Positions 22,900 to 34,655 of a stretch of 64,000 nucleotides of DNA are shown here, one piece after another. Made by a program: the position numbers and the translations under genes. Numbering within the stretch: position 1 is the stretch's first letter; every line of letters starts with the position of its first letter. This stretch comes from Viola odorata (taxonomy: Eukaryota; Streptophyta; Magnoliopsida; Malpighiales; Violaceae): assembly GCA_963691705.1 (NCBI GenBank), contig OY829539.1:38201656-38265655 (forward strand), read 5' to 3'. Below the pieces are notes generated by a model, which was not told where the DNA came from, ran no database searches, and worked only from the letters and a program-made list of their open reading frames with translations.

Positions 22900-24052
22900 T
22901 TTATCACATGGATTCGCTAGTCATTTTTAATTTCTTCCACGCAAAGCGATGTTTGCTCTTCCATGAAGGAGGGAACCGATATCTCTCGGTAGTATACGCC
23001 CTTGGGTGTGGACGCGTCTAGATTTGCAGCAAGTTTGGCCAGGCCGTCTACTTCAACGTTATCCTCTAGGGGATGTGCTCAGAGCTGACCCTCATACCGC
23101 TTTTCTTTATTTCCAACAGTTCGCGTTTCACTTTAGCGAGGTACTGAACCATGATGGGCTCTCTAGCCTGAGAGTGTCCCAAGATTTGGTCTATTATCAG
23201 TTTGGAATCTCCACAAATTTTTAATTGCAAGTCTCCCATCATTCCTGTATCGTGTATGGCCTTAGTGGAAAAGTTTCTTCCTATCCTGAGACCGGCCAGT
23301 AACGCCTCATATTCCGCTGCGTTATTGGATAACGACTGCAGTATTCTGATGGCGTATCATATCTGTATATCGTGTGGCCCAATCATGAAGATCCCGGCTC
23401 CGGCTAGTTCTTGGTTCTTGGCTCCATCCACATGAACAACCCACAAGTCAGTATAGGTTTCAGGGAACGGGAGGTCCAAGTCATCTCTTTCCTCTTCCGG
23501 CAGGTCCGTTAACGGGTCTTCTGTGAAGGTACACTCAGCTATGAAGTCTGCGAGGACCTGGGCTTTCACGGAGGGACAGTTTTTGTACCGCAATCCATAT
23601 TGCTCAAGTTTGATGGCCCAAATCAGCATCCTTCCTGAAGACTCAGGTTTCCGGAATATCCTTTTCAACGGTTGGTCAGTAAGTACGATAACGGATGGGC
23701 TTGGAAGTATCTGTCCATTTTCCACGTGGCTTGGACCAGTGCAAACGCTATTTTTTCAATGCGAGCGTATCGCAGCTCGGCATCTTTCAAGCGTGACTCA
23801 CGAAATAGACAGGGTGGTGTAGATGGTTGTCGTCTCGAACGAGGACGGCACTAACCACTTCATCGGCAACACCGAGGTATAAGTATAGGGTATGGCCCGG
23901 TTCTGGCCTTGTCAGCACCAGGTCGGACGATAAATAAGCTTTCAGGCCCGTGAACGCCTCTTTACATTCCGCTGTCCATCCGAAAGGGGCTTTTTTACGT
24001 ATAACCTTGAAAAAGGGGAGGCATCTCTCACCTTACTTAGAGATAAACCGTC
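22900..24052 (-). pseudogene. Tat B: RNase H and second (archaeal-type) RNase H
   Basis: The frame at 23357-23725 holds the end of the first RNase H (QYGLRYKNCPSVKAQVLADF), then the start of the second (WVVHVDGAKNQELAGAGIFM). The second domain continues in another frame down to about 22950 (EYEALLAGLRIGRNFSTKA, LKICGDSKLIIDQI). Both domains would degrade the RNA strand of the RNA:DNA hybrid. Asp residues in HVDGA and CGDSKL fit the catalytic positions. Frameshifts near 23357 and 23730 and the abrupt end at about 22887 make it inactive. The region 23726-24052 is the connection from the RT and is also out of frame. Confidence 0.75.
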
Positions 24053-25087
24053 CTAGGTAATAACGCGTCCCGCCAATCTTTGCACCTCCTTGACAGTTAG
24101 AGGAGATATCATATCCTGGATAGCTTTGACCTTTGAGGGGTTGGGCTGGATACCTTTTCGGCTAACCACATAACCCAAAATTTTTCCCGTCTGAAACGCG
24201 AACATGCATTTACGGGGATTCAACTTCATTTGATATTTTCTCATCACACGGAAGACTTCCTCTAAGTCGTTCAAATGGCCCTGGAAACTTCGGCTCTTGA
24301 CCAATATATCGTCAACATATGCTTCCACATTCCTTCCAATCTGCTTTTCAAAGACCTTGTTCGTCATTCGTTGAAAGGTGGCTCCAGCGTTCTTTAACCC
24401 AAACGGCATCGTTGTATAACAGTAAGTAGCTTTCGGGGTGATGAAAGTGGTTTTTTCTTCATCCTCAATAGCCATGGGGATTTGATGATACCCCGAATTG
24501 GCATCTAAAGAGCTTAGATAGGCGTACCCCGCAGTCTGATCAACCAGCTGATCAATTCGAGGAAGTGGGTAGCAATCTTTGGGACAGGCATCGTTTAAGT
24601 CGGTAAAGTCGATGCACATACACCAATCTCCGTTGGGCTTTGGGACAAGAACCGGGCTGGCTAGCCAGGTCGGGTATTGAACTTATCGGACGAAACCGAC
24701 ATCTAAGAGCTTAAATACTTCCTTACTGATGGCTAAAGTTTTCTCCGAAGAGAACGCACGTCGTCTTTGTTGGATGGGCTTGACATTGGGGTCAATGTTG
24801 AGTCGGTGTTCCGCCACCTCTCGCGAGATACCTGGCATATCTGCGGGCTTCCATGCGAATTCTCTTTTGTATTTATTCAACAGCCGAGTTAGCTGAAGGT
24901 TTTCCATTGGGCTAAGCTTTTCGCTAACCACGAAGCTTGCTCCGTCGATCCTGTCAACCGACACAGATATTATCTTGTCTAAGGGCTGAGTGTGTTTCTC
25001 ATCATTCTGCTCATATGGATCTACCGTCACGCACACGTATCTATCACAACTCTTCTGAGTCATGAGTAGGTAACACTTAGCCACCAA
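24053..25087 (-). pseudogene. Tat B: reverse transcriptase
   Basis: Frames at 24683-25087 and 24053-24619 cover the N-terminal part and the core. The N-terminal part has EFAWKPADMPGI, HRLNIDPNVKPIQQRRR and KLLDVGFVR. The core has MCIDFTDLNDACPKDCYPLP, LDANSGYHQI, MPFGLKNAGATFQRMTNK and AYVDDILVKS. The polymerase box is YVDD and motif A keeps its Asp (LSSLDANSGYHQ). The two frames are separated near 24620-24682 by a stop and a frame change. The domain would copy element RNA into DNA in the virus-like particle. Identification is firm; activity is not expected. Confidence 0.85.
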
Positions 25088-25090
25088 CTT

Positions 25091-25990
25091 CTAGTTGCCT
25101 TTGATTGACACCACGCCATCCCAGGAGGGGTATTTCATCCTTAAATGCTTCTGGGATATCGCGGCTCCAAAGCGGTCAAGGAAAGGACGTCCAAGCATAG
25201 TGTTATAGGGCAAGGTTAGGTCTACGACCATAAACAACAACTCCTCCGACCGCTTGGAGGCATCTTCTCGAAAATACACTAGTAAAGTGGTAATTCCCGT
25301 AACTGGTATCGGGACTCCATCTACTCCAATTATCGGCTTCTTGCAGGGCGTCAATTCACCATCAGGACGCTTCATGAGGTTGTAAGCCTCTAATTAAAAT
25401 AATTTTACCGCACTTCCGTTGTCAACGAGGGTTCTCTTAACTCCGTGATTGCCGATAACGGGTGTGACCACTAACGCATCATTATGCGGAAAAATAACCC
25501 CTTTCTCATCCTCCTCGGAGAAGGACAGTACCATTCGATCTAAAACACTTATCACCTCACTTTTTATTAACGCACCCTCCCGCTTCCGCTTATCCCCTGC
25601 CGCGGGTATTAATTGTTCCGGCTCGTCTAGATAGGGTGTGCCTCCGGCTATGATGTTGATGATAGGGACATCGTCATCATCAACCATGAGTGTCTCCCTA
25701 CCTCTCCCAGCAGGAGTAGCGTTACTTCCTTGAGCGCAAGGAGATGCTTGTCTGTTGTGAGTCACTCTATCGGTTTGGTTGTTCCTGGCCTCCTCTCTTG
25801 CCTTGGTGGCCAATTCTCCGAGATAACCTTCCTCTACCAGACGTTCTATCGCCAACTTCAATTCTCTGCACACCTCTATAGAGTGTCCCTTAGCTTTGTG
25901 AAACTTGCAAAAGGCATTTTCTCTTCCCCCCATGATTACTCTAGGCTTAACAGGGGCTGGGTAACGAATGGGCAAGTTTCGCTGTTCCAC
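25091..25990 (-). pseudogene. Tat B: Gag zinc-knuckle region and aspartic protease
   Basis: The frame at 25394-25990 has FCKFHKAKGHSIEVC, a Tat-type knuckle of C-H-H-C spacing, then a charged linker, then the protease entry LVDNGSAVKLF. The frame at 25091-25375 gives the rest of the protease (LLFMVVDLTLPYNTMLGRPF). The active-site triad reads D-N-G instead of the usual D-T/S-G, which may weaken or abolish catalysis. One stop and a frame change separate the two parts near 25376-25393. The protease would process the Gag-Pol polyprotein. Confidence 0.75.
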
Positions 25991-25999
25991 AATCGCTTA

Positions 26000-27541
26000 G
26001 ATTTCTGCTCTTGGCAAAATGAGGGAAGGGAGGTCTGGGTCATAAATTTGGCCCTTGGGAGGATCTCTCTGCCGTCGAGTAGGGGAGTCGCTAGACTTTC
26101 CTTTTGAGGAGTTGCCTCTTCGCCGATTGGAGGTCTTAGGAATGTGATCTTTTAGCTATGCGTATTCGTCAATAAAATGATCTTCACAAGTTGTGGCCAC
26201 GGGAGCGTTAGGGACTTGAGGCGCATCTTGTGGTATGTTTCGAGTCCTGTCCCTGCTTTCTTCCTCCTCCATTCTCGCGTAGTTATGGGCTTTCAACCTT
26301 AACGCATCCAAAGTCGTCGGAGGGTCTACCATTAGCGCGTCTTTCAGTTTCCCATAGCGGCAATCCGCTTCAAAGCTTCTATAGCAAAATCAATAGTAAC
26401 GCTCGGCGTTAATGACATTTCCTTGTCAAAACGACTAAGAAAATCTTTCAAGGATTCTTGAGGCTTCCTATGTATATCGAATAAGGCCGCGATAAATTTC
26501 CTCATAGGGACCGCGATACTAAACCGGCTCCGAAACTTAGACTCCAGTTGTGAGAAACTGTCAATAGATCTGCCAGGGAGACCTTCAAACTAGAGACCGG
26601 CGACTCGTGACAATGTCATGACGAATATTTGACATAACGCTGCATCACTGTGGGTCTGAGATTGTACAAAGTCCTTCACCTTGTTAAGGTGTAAAATAGG
26701 ATCTCTAGTACTGTCGTAGGATTCCGTGGGGAGTTTTAAGTGTTGGCTGGCCTGTGACGTCTTATGCGATGGGTGAACGGGTGACCTGAGGTGTCATCAA
26801 GGATTTCACGCGTATCATGAGGGGGATACACTTCCAGCTGACGCCCCCAATTTCGTGGTTCTGGAGTGCGATGTCGCCTCGGAGATCGACTGCGACTCTT
26901 AGGCGAACGAGTTCGTGTCTTCTACTACTGGATCTTTCACTACGCTCAAGGGATAAATGTCGATCCACTTCTTCTCGTCGACCGTCCCAACGGTCTCTGT
27001 ATTCATCATGTCGCCGCTCCTCTTGGAGGACAGGAATTCTTGGTACTTGCGGCACGTAAGGCTTCACTCGCCCTTGAGCGAGTTGCACAAGGCTAATTGG
27101 CACATCTGTTGCAGGCAAGGCTGTCAGAATATTTCCGTGCTGTAGGGGCGATAAGGGTCGTTCGGTGACAATAGATGACGAGAAAATAGCCTGGGGAGGA
27201 ACATTTGACCTAGAAATGTCAGGCATGATTCTTGTCGCCAGCTCAGTCAAATAGTCCAACCTAGAACGAAGAGCAGATATTTCACTCGCGAGGGGGTTAT
27301 TTCTGCCGCCCATCATGAATCCCCTCGGGGGTGGGGTAGAAAAACTAGATCCCGCCATCTGGGATAGAGAGAGGCTCATCTGAGAAGGGAGTGTTCCCCC
27401 TATTGATCTAAAGGGGGAATTTGAAGATTTTGGAGTAATCTCATGCGTTGTTACAGAAACATCAGTGGTGGCAAAAGGGAATAACTGCCTGCGGACATCA
27501 TAAGAGGATGAAGGTCGTGTGGGCTCCGAATCAGAAGCCAT
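26000..27541 (-). pseudogene. Tat B: Gag
   Basis: The start is the ATG at 27541 (MASDSEPTRP), 64 bp from the LTR edge and close to the PBS. The N-terminal frame (26762-27541) is Ser/Pro-rich, then Arg-rich. The retrotransposon gag fold lies at about 26350-26600 in another frame (LEGLPGRSIDSFSQLESKFR, ESLKDFLSRFDKEMS). It is broken by stops and frameshifts near 26380 and 26762. Gag would build the particle and bind element RNA. Confidence 0.7.
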
Positions 27542-27577
27542 GATCGTTCCGATCTTCCTGTAAAGACACTTAATAAA

Positions 27578-27604
27578 CCAAAGCTCCCAACGAGAGCACC
27601 AATT
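27578..27604 (-). other. Primer binding site region of Tat B
   Basis: Directly after the LTR on the minus strand: AATTGGTGCTCTCGTTGGGA. Tat-type elements carry a PBS of this form at this position. I do not assign the tRNA. Confidence 0.6.
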
Positions 27605-28181
27605 TGATAAGATTCGGACTTCGGGAAAATCGGGACGAAGACGATGACAGCTCGGGGTTACTATAGTTGACGTCGAAGGTACCTGCAAAGCGCCGGAGGG
27701 GGGGCTCCTGCGTAGACACTCCGATGCTTAAGTCAGTAAGGCGGTTCAAAATGGCAGAAATTCTGGCAGCAATCTTAGGCTTACCTTGCGTTTCAAATGG
27801 TGGAGTATTTATAGGCCGCACGAGGGCGTTACCTCTAGAGGGAGGCATTATCGGGGGAGATAACGCCTCAGGTGACGTCATGGGCGGCAACCTCAAGTGA
27901 CGTCATGGGCAGTAGCTTCAAGTGACGTCATGGGCGACAGCGTCCAGAGGCGTCATGGTCGTCCTGGGATGGGATAATCGGCATGCGTGCGAATAGATGA
28001 CGCGCGAGACCCCCTCCCCCCCCCCCCCCCCGCTCCCCGCTGATGTCGACCATCCTAGGGTTCCTTGCCGACTAAGGGGCATCAGCCTTCCGCGGCTGAC
28101 CCCAGGCAGGCGTGGTAGGGTTCCGGCCTTTACACTGGTACAGGGACGATAATACCCTTGGGGTTGCCTTAATTGTTATCA
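27605..28181 (-). repeat. 5' LTR of Tat element B
   Basis: A 577-bp LTR. On the minus strand it begins TGATAACAATTAAGG at 28181 and ends CCGAATCTTATCA at 27605. A TATA box (minus TATAAATA) lies at 27806-27813. It contains a 16-base C run at 28016-28031 (plus strand). The shared block with LTRs A and C lies at about 27680-27730. Confidence 0.8.
27873..27957 (-). promoter_or_regulatory. 25-bp tandem repeats carrying TGACGTCA upstream of the LTR TATA box
   Basis: Perfect TGACGTCA octamers lie at 27873, 27898 and 27923. A degenerate fourth unit (AGGCGTCA) lies at 27948, so the period is exactly 25 bp. TGACGTCA is the core bound by plant bZIP (TGA/CRE-type) factors. The array ends about 60 bp upstream of the TATA box, as expected for a U3 enhancer. 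LTRs A and C lack it. Confidence 0.7.
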
Positions 28182-28673
28182 GGAACGCTAACAGAGCAAA
28201 AAAGGCCTTTAAGGAAATATAAAATTTATACCGCAACAGGTAATCAAACGGATTACAAAAGAATTTTTCCTTGATATCATTTCTAACATCTTCAAGAAAT
28301 CAAACGAAAAGCAAATAACAAGGAATTCAGTCTCCTTCAGTCATTGGACTATTATCCTATCATTACCGATAACGGGAAAGGTACTTGTTTGGCAAAAATA
28401 CTATCAAGATTAACGGTGCAGGAAATATTATTATCCCCAACATCTTCTGGAAATCAAACGAGGATAAGTAACGTGGCCAAGACTTGATCTTATTTTTTCC
28501 TCTATTCTTTATTTTTCCCATTGAGTATATTTCTATTATTCTTTACATCTTTATGATAGCTAACAATACAGGGAATTCAAACGGAATACAAATACTTGTA
28601 ATTTTTTTGAAAAATAGTTCATTAAAGGAAAAACCATACTACATCTACAAAAATACGCAAAAAGAAAAGTAAA

Positions 28674-31480
28674 CTACAAGTCTGGAGGAGTTTGAGGCAA
28701 CGGAGGAAGAGTTTCTGGTGGAGGAGGCTCAAGTCCTTCGTTCTCATCCGTCTCCTCATCATCATCAGAACTTGACGGGATACCGAATTGACTCTCGTCA
28801 ATCGCCGCAAGTCTTCGATTAACATAAGGAGCAAGGACTGCCGCACTGAAGTTAGCCTCCCCATAGTACTCCAAAAATCATCCAGGAGTGCGTCCATCAT
28901 CTTCTTCCGCCACCAGGAGATCTTTTCTGGAACCAGGTTTAGTTATTTCTTCTTCTCGAGCAGCTCCTAGTTTAGTGCGGAAGATCTCTCCCTCTCCACC
29001 GCAAGCTCCAATTGAAGCTTCTCATTGAGCTCTGACAGCTCCTCCATCTTGGTTTTCCCAGTATCCCTCTCCTCTACCAGTTCCACCCTGCAATCATCCA
29101 GTACCATCTAGGTTTGCTCTTGAAGTCTGGATAGCTCTTGTACTCACTCTTCTCGATAGCTCTTGTACCGACTCTTGGCACGGGCATGCAACATCTTTTC
29201 TTTCTCTAGATCACTAGTAACATTCTCGAGTTTCTCCACGCTGTACTCCATCATGTATTGGAATTGATAGAGAGAAGAAAATACGTTGCTGCCCACTTGG
29301 GAATGTTGAGCACTAAGTGGCATCCTCCAAAAAATCTCCCTATCTGACGGGATAGTTATCATCTCAGAACAAATTGAAGCCATGGGCACCTCCCGAGCAC
29401 TTGGTTCTAGCAACCCCAAAGACGAGCATCCTTGATATCTGATAAGGGCTCGACTTCCTTTTTGGAGAAGAAGGCCGAATTGAGAGCTTCTGATCTAGTC
29501 CTCAAGTATGGATGGTCTTGACAATGGATATATGTGCCTCGGATGGAGATGGAGAGGGGACACCTTGGTGAACTTGATGAATGAAGATGGTGTTTAGGGA
29601 GTTACTTGCAGCGGAACAATGGCTGTTTGGTAGAGATGGAACGGATTGGACAATAAGGAACTTAACTAAATCAGAAAACCCTCTTCATCATAAGAACAAG
29701 CAACCTTTCTATACAATAGTTAAGGATCTCTCTTTACTGAATTTACCCCTTAAGAACAAAGCTTAAGGAGCCTAATTACAAGAAGAGATGAAAGGATAAA
29801 CAATGGTATTCATCCCTAATGGCCCCGGTTACCAAGAACCCTAAGTTACACTAGGTTACTCTAAGAATTGGCCAAAGAGAATATCATCAAAATCAAAGGC
29901 AAGTGCTAAAATGAAAAGGAATGCACTTTAAATACTAAATCCTAACACAATGGGTAAATACCCTTACACCCTTAGACAAAGGGGCTTGGCCTTGGCAGCA
30001 AATCAAGATGGGCTTGGAGGATGGGCCTTGGCCAAATAGAAGGTGGGCGCAAGGAGGATGCCTTCAAGCTTGTATCAATATCCTAAATCTCTTAAATTCA
30101 GCCCATGAGTCAACGCTCTGTTGGGACCAAAGGATGACAGGTTTGCGTTGAGGTTAAGGGATGGCCCAAAAATTCTATTATCAGAGAATGGAAGGGGAGG
30201 AAGTGTCAGACTAGGTACAAAATGGAGTTGAATTGGACATGGCTGATTCTCAAATGTACCTGTATCATATGGATAACCGGTAGTAACGGAAGTAGGCGAC
30301 AAGGGAGGCGACGAACCGGTAGCTGCATCGAATGTTGCAGAAGAAAAGGATGGAGTAGGCTCTCGAGGAACTCTGATAGGGACATTGCCAAGAAGATCTG
30401 AAACTCGGACCTCTTCCGATCCCACTGATATCGGCAGAAAATTAGCCGCAGACATGGGGGCGACAGGAAGTGGAGGTTGAGTAGCGGCTCCGGTCGAAGA
30501 ACTCTCCCCAACCTTTCTCCATTTGTTGACCCGCTTGTAAGCTCGCCTTAGGAATTCTGTCGGATCCATTTCGGTAGTCGAAGATGTAGAAAGAGAAGAA
30601 CCAGAAGCTGCTATTTCGAAGTCGCCCAGATAATGACTTACAGTTGGGTGCACTTCAGCCTCAACTTCTGTTGCCGCTAACTAGACCTCCTGCTCAAAAG
30701 TTGCGTCTGAGATTTTGGTGGAAAGACAATCGGGAGATTCAGGAAGGGTTGGTAGAGTAGAAACCTGAGCAGTCGGTGTCCTTCTTGCTTGAGAGGTGGA
30801 GGCCCTGGAAGCTTTCTTATTAGAAGGCTAGATAGATTTCTTCTTGGTAGGATGAGGAGCCTTTGGTCGAGGAAGAGTTGACACGATTTTCTTAGCCCCC
30901 TTTCGTAAGGAATCCGGTAACCAATCTGGCTCTACCTCTGCAAAACAAAGAAAATAACGTCAGAGTTAGAAACATTTGAATACTAAGGAAAGTAACGGAA
31001 GCTCATCAATTCGGCATTATGATAACGGAACGCCGGTGGCAAGATCCCAGGTATGAAAGAGTGTATTCACTACTAGCAATCTATCGACTTGGACTCGCAC
31101 TTTAGGTGAGTAATCAATCAGTAATAACCCGGTTGAAACCCGAACACCATTGGGGGGTCGGTAGCTCAATCACGAAGAAATGATCTTTCCACCCATGTAC
31201 GGAAGATTCAAACTTTTGGCAGTTCCACAAAAAAGACCAGACCGACTCGTCATCCTAGTGAAGAAAAATGTGATCATGCTTCTTCGGTAATACAATTGAA
31301 AAAATATCTAAAATAAGGTAATAGAGGGGAAAGGCCATACTGGAACATTTTGGTGCACAACACTCTCCTATTTCCCCTCAAGATACTATTTAACCTAATA
31401 TTCCTAGGTGCCACCGAAATGCTATACTGATCAGAGAAGGAGGCACCAAAATTGGTTAACTCTACCCACAACTCTCCAAC
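28674..31480 (-). pseudogene. Tat C antisense gene: conserved domain, linker, coiled coil, acidic tail
   Basis: Pieces in order on the minus strand. About 31480-31100 is a domain related to that of element A (LWVELTNFGASFSD; GWKDHFFVIELP). 30900-30660 is a basic linker. 30653-30078, continued in 29434-29144, is one frame interrupted only by a solo LTR; it has a Ser/Pro-rich part and a coiled coil (YSVEKLENVTSDLEKEKML). 28900-28674 is an acidic/proline tail (SSSDDDEETDENEG, PPPPETLPPLPQTP). Removing the solo LTR and one TSD copy keeps the frame open across the junction, so the gene was coding-competent there when hit. Such antisense Tat proteins have unknown function. Stops elsewhere make this copy defective. 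Confidence 0.6.
29440..30077 (-). mobile_element. Solo LTR, CRM-like H family
   Basis: A 638-bp sequence beginning TGATAAGGGCTCG and ending GCTTGTATCA (plus strand). The perfect 5-bp TSD ATATC lies at 29435-29439 and 30078-30082. Its distal part resembles the LTR of element H: TTTAAATACT, an AATACCC block, then CTTAGACAAAGGGGCTTG against H's CTTGGACAAAGGGGCTTG. No internal sequence remains. Confidence 0.85.
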
Positions 31481-31967
31481 ATCAGTTATAATTATGCTGG
31501 TTCTCTCAATAGAAGGCTAAAGAAAACAAAGAGGTTCAGAAGGAGGTAGGGAGATGTTGGTCGCAAAAGAACGAGAAGCCCAAATGAAGGTAAAGATTGA
31601 AAATGAAGAAAAAGAGAACTAGTTATACTCCCAAGCACACTGTATTATCGTTTAAACGTCTTATCGGAAGGTGACATGTGGCAAGAGAACCAATTGGTAG
31701 CTAACATGTGGTGGTACATATTTATTATTTTAATCAGCCTGCGCCTATTGTACAAACTCTTCAAATTTGTACAGCAGTATTCGAAGCGGTATGTCACACC
31801 AACTCCTAACGACTACTTCAGTCTTGAATGGATGAGAAGAGGCCACGTAGGCCTGCGCTGCATTTATGGCGGATTTCAGAACATTGAATGCGCCGTCAAT
31901 AAATAATATTCCGGAAGAATAACGGAAGCCCTTGGTAAACACTCGGGCTCATTTTCGATTGGGTCTC

Positions 31968-32451
31968 TGATAATACAAACAAGGCACCTCAAGCGTAATT
32001 ATGACCTTTCATCATCAACGAGGGGGTTAGGTACCTCCCGGTATATATCCTCAATAGTAGCCAAGACTACATATACCGACTCTAACAGGTAAGTATACTA
32101 CTGGTACAACATGCTAGGGAAACTATCAGGAAAAGCGACAGGTATCGGTAATAGCTGACCAAGCCCAAACGACACGTGTCCAGGGTGACCCACAGGGCGA
32201 GGCTATAAATACCCCCCTTCTCACCCCTTCACATACGGACACGCACATGGGTACTAAAGCTCTGTCCAACTACCTACCTCCACCCAATAGTTCTCCCTTA
32301 CTACCTATGTTCATGCTTACTAACTTGATCGTTGAAGCTACTACGCTGGAGACCCCCTCCGGTGCTTTGCAGGTGGTGTAGGACCAACGAGACAGTCCAT
32401 GTCGGCACGCCAGATTATAAAATAGTCCTCACCCTAGATCCATGACTATCA
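31968..32451 (+). repeat. 3' LTR of Tat element C
   Basis: It starts TGATAATACA at 31968 and ends CATGACTATCA at 32451 (484 bp). CTATAAATACC at about 32203 is the TATA box. A G-box-like ACACGTGT lies about 32 bp upstream of it. The GGAGACCCCCTCCGG block (32350-32364) matches LTR A. The right boundary is inferred from the CA end. Confidence 0.65.
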
Positions 32452-33113
32452 AGCTTGTAACAGATTGGTTCCCAACAAAGTAGCGAGAGATTGTATCTCG
32501 AGTTCGAGTGTCTTAACCTCTCTTAACTTGTAATGGCAAGAAAAGGAACGAACAAAATTTAAAAGCCATGAGCATGAAACAAAAAGATGCATCTATATGA
32601 AAGAATTTTGTAATAGGAAACAAAAGCATGAATGGAGTGCTTACGTTGAGATTAGGCATTGATTCAAGATCTTTTTCCTCCATATCACTATGAACATTTT
32701 TTCCACCGCATTTTCCTCTTTGGTTCACCTGAAGCCTGACGTCCTAATTCCTTATGAACTCTAGCGTGAAGGGAACCAGTTACGCATCTTATGCAAAATG
32801 CTACCACAAGAACCAGAACTATAAAATAGCCAGTGGATTTAGCCTCATAATAGAGTGGACACATATTGTTGAAAATATAAAAAAATGTTGAAATACAAAA
32901 CCTGAATCATTGGAAATATCTTACATGTGGTAAATTGTGTTTTGTTAGCATGATGAATGGTTTTTGCTGTACATACCCATCCAAGTTACGTTTAGAGCCT
33001 TGAGTGCTTTGTTGTTCATCAAAACTAGCTAGACCATCCTTAGTTACCTGATAGTAAGACGTATCATGACAACTGCTCTTGAGCAGCAGCAATTCAAGAA
33101 GAAAGGATCCATT

Positions 33114-33455
33114 TGTTGTAAAATTGAGGAGAGCACTTACTCCTTGCATAACTTCCAAGTAATTCTCTCATCTTTAGCCACCCACTCCACCAACACACGT
33201 CTCCTCTAAAATAACTCCACCAACACACATCCATCTCCTATAAGCTCTACATCCCTTTCTTGTTTTTCCATGACAATGAACTGTTATAAAAGAGAGAACC
33301 TTTTCTTTCCTGGAATATGATTAGATGATGATTGGTTCTTGTTGTTCTAGTCTTGACTTCAAGTCAGAAGAGATCGTTTTATCCTAGGGGAATAAATTCT
33401 TTAGGATAGCATTTTTTGAGACTCGATCTTTGTTTAATCTCAAAATTTTCCAACA
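33114..33455 (+). repeat. 5' LTR of the deleted copia
   Basis: TGTTGTAAAATTGAGG to TTTTCCAACA, 342 bp. A TATAAAAGAGAGA TATA region lies at about 33286. Confidence 0.85.
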
Positions 33456-34655
33456 ATCTAAAGGAATTTAAATCTGATTTACTTTTAGCTTCCTGGGAAT
33501 ATCTCCATCACCTGCTCATCATATAAGTCACTTTTGTAATTTCAATTCAATTAATTAATACCTACTATGGTTTTGTGGATGTGAGGTTTGGGCAATTGTT
33601 AGCATGTGGCATACGCAATCGGTTTTTACCTATGGCATACTGGAAGCCGATCGAGTTGATACTTTGTAGCTAAAATAATTATCTGATTCATTCTTATGGC
33701 ATGGATTCCATGCCATGTATATAGTTATCTCACAAATAAGTATATCTTTCATGGTTTTATTAATGTATATGTATCATAATTTTTATAATCATTGCCATGA
33801 TTTTTTTTTTTAGTTCTTGTGAGATTTCTTAATAAATAAATAAGATTCTAAAAAGAAGGACACGTTTACCACAGAATTTTAGGAAATTGAAATAGGATCT
33901 TTTTGTTTATATTGGAATTAGGAAGGAGAAATTGTGGCCTAATTATTTATTTCTCACATAAACCAACGTATGCATTTCTTGATATTAATTAGTAGCCAGT
34001 TGCTCAAATTGTAATCAAGTTGTCTGTTTCCATGCCATTGTATACGTTGCTAGTATATATGTGAACACATTGATAACTGTTATTCCATATATATTTTTGT
34101 GAAAGCATTATTTCAGGTGATGTAAATTTATTAAGTGTTGGTATTTTCAAAAAGATATTTACTCTCACTCTTAATTCTTGTAGAACTAAGAAAGTGTCAA
34201 ATATATTTATCTGGTAGAATTGATTTTATACATAAATAAGTAGAATAATATTCGCAAATGTGGGGGTCTGAATATTATAATTATTGTTTTATTATTTTAT
34301 TTTATTTTTAAAAAAATTCCTTGAAGTATACTAATGTTTTTGTGAGTTTGTAGGAGTAATGATATCACAAGTGTGATAATGGGCAAACAAATAAATTATA
34401 AGAGATGTGATAGCGTAATGCTATCACAAGAACTTTGTGTTGAGATTTTTCTCAAGAATTGGACATTTTGATGTCAAGTTTTTCTAGTACTCTTTAATGA
34501 CGTACTTGAGGGGTACCATGAAGTGTGGCATCATATATAATTTGAGTTTCCTCTATATTAGAGAGTACAGTGATGATAATTGAATTTTATATTTAAATGA
34601 GATAAAATCCACTAGTGATGTAATTTGATGATCCACTAGTGATGTTAATAATTTT

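Larger units (their letters stand above)
22887..28181 (-). mobile_element. Ty3/gypsy Tat-type element B, 5' part
   Basis: Minus-strand element with 5' LTR (27605-28181), PBS, gag, protease, reverse transcriptase, RNase H and a second archaeal-type RNase H. The dual RNase H arrangement and the YVDD polymerase box fit the Tat lineage. The element stops at about 22887, directly against hAT copy 2. It therefore lacks integrase, antisense ORFs and 3' LTR. Its frames are broken many times. Confidence 0.85.
28182..32451 (+). mobile_element. Ty3/gypsy Tat-type element C, 3' part
   Basis: Plus-strand Tat fragment: antisense gene (28.67-31.5 kb, minus strand), pre-LTR block CCCTTGGTAAACACTCGGGC (31929-31948, also in element A at 2878-2897) and 3' LTR 31968-32451. 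Its gag-pol half is absent; element B's 5' LTR abuts it in opposite orientation at 28181/28182. A solo LTR of another family splits its antisense gene. The stretch 28182-28670 is unassigned interior with short repeated blocks (CAT CTTC ... GAAATCAAACGA) at about 28288 and 28440. Confidence 0.7.
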
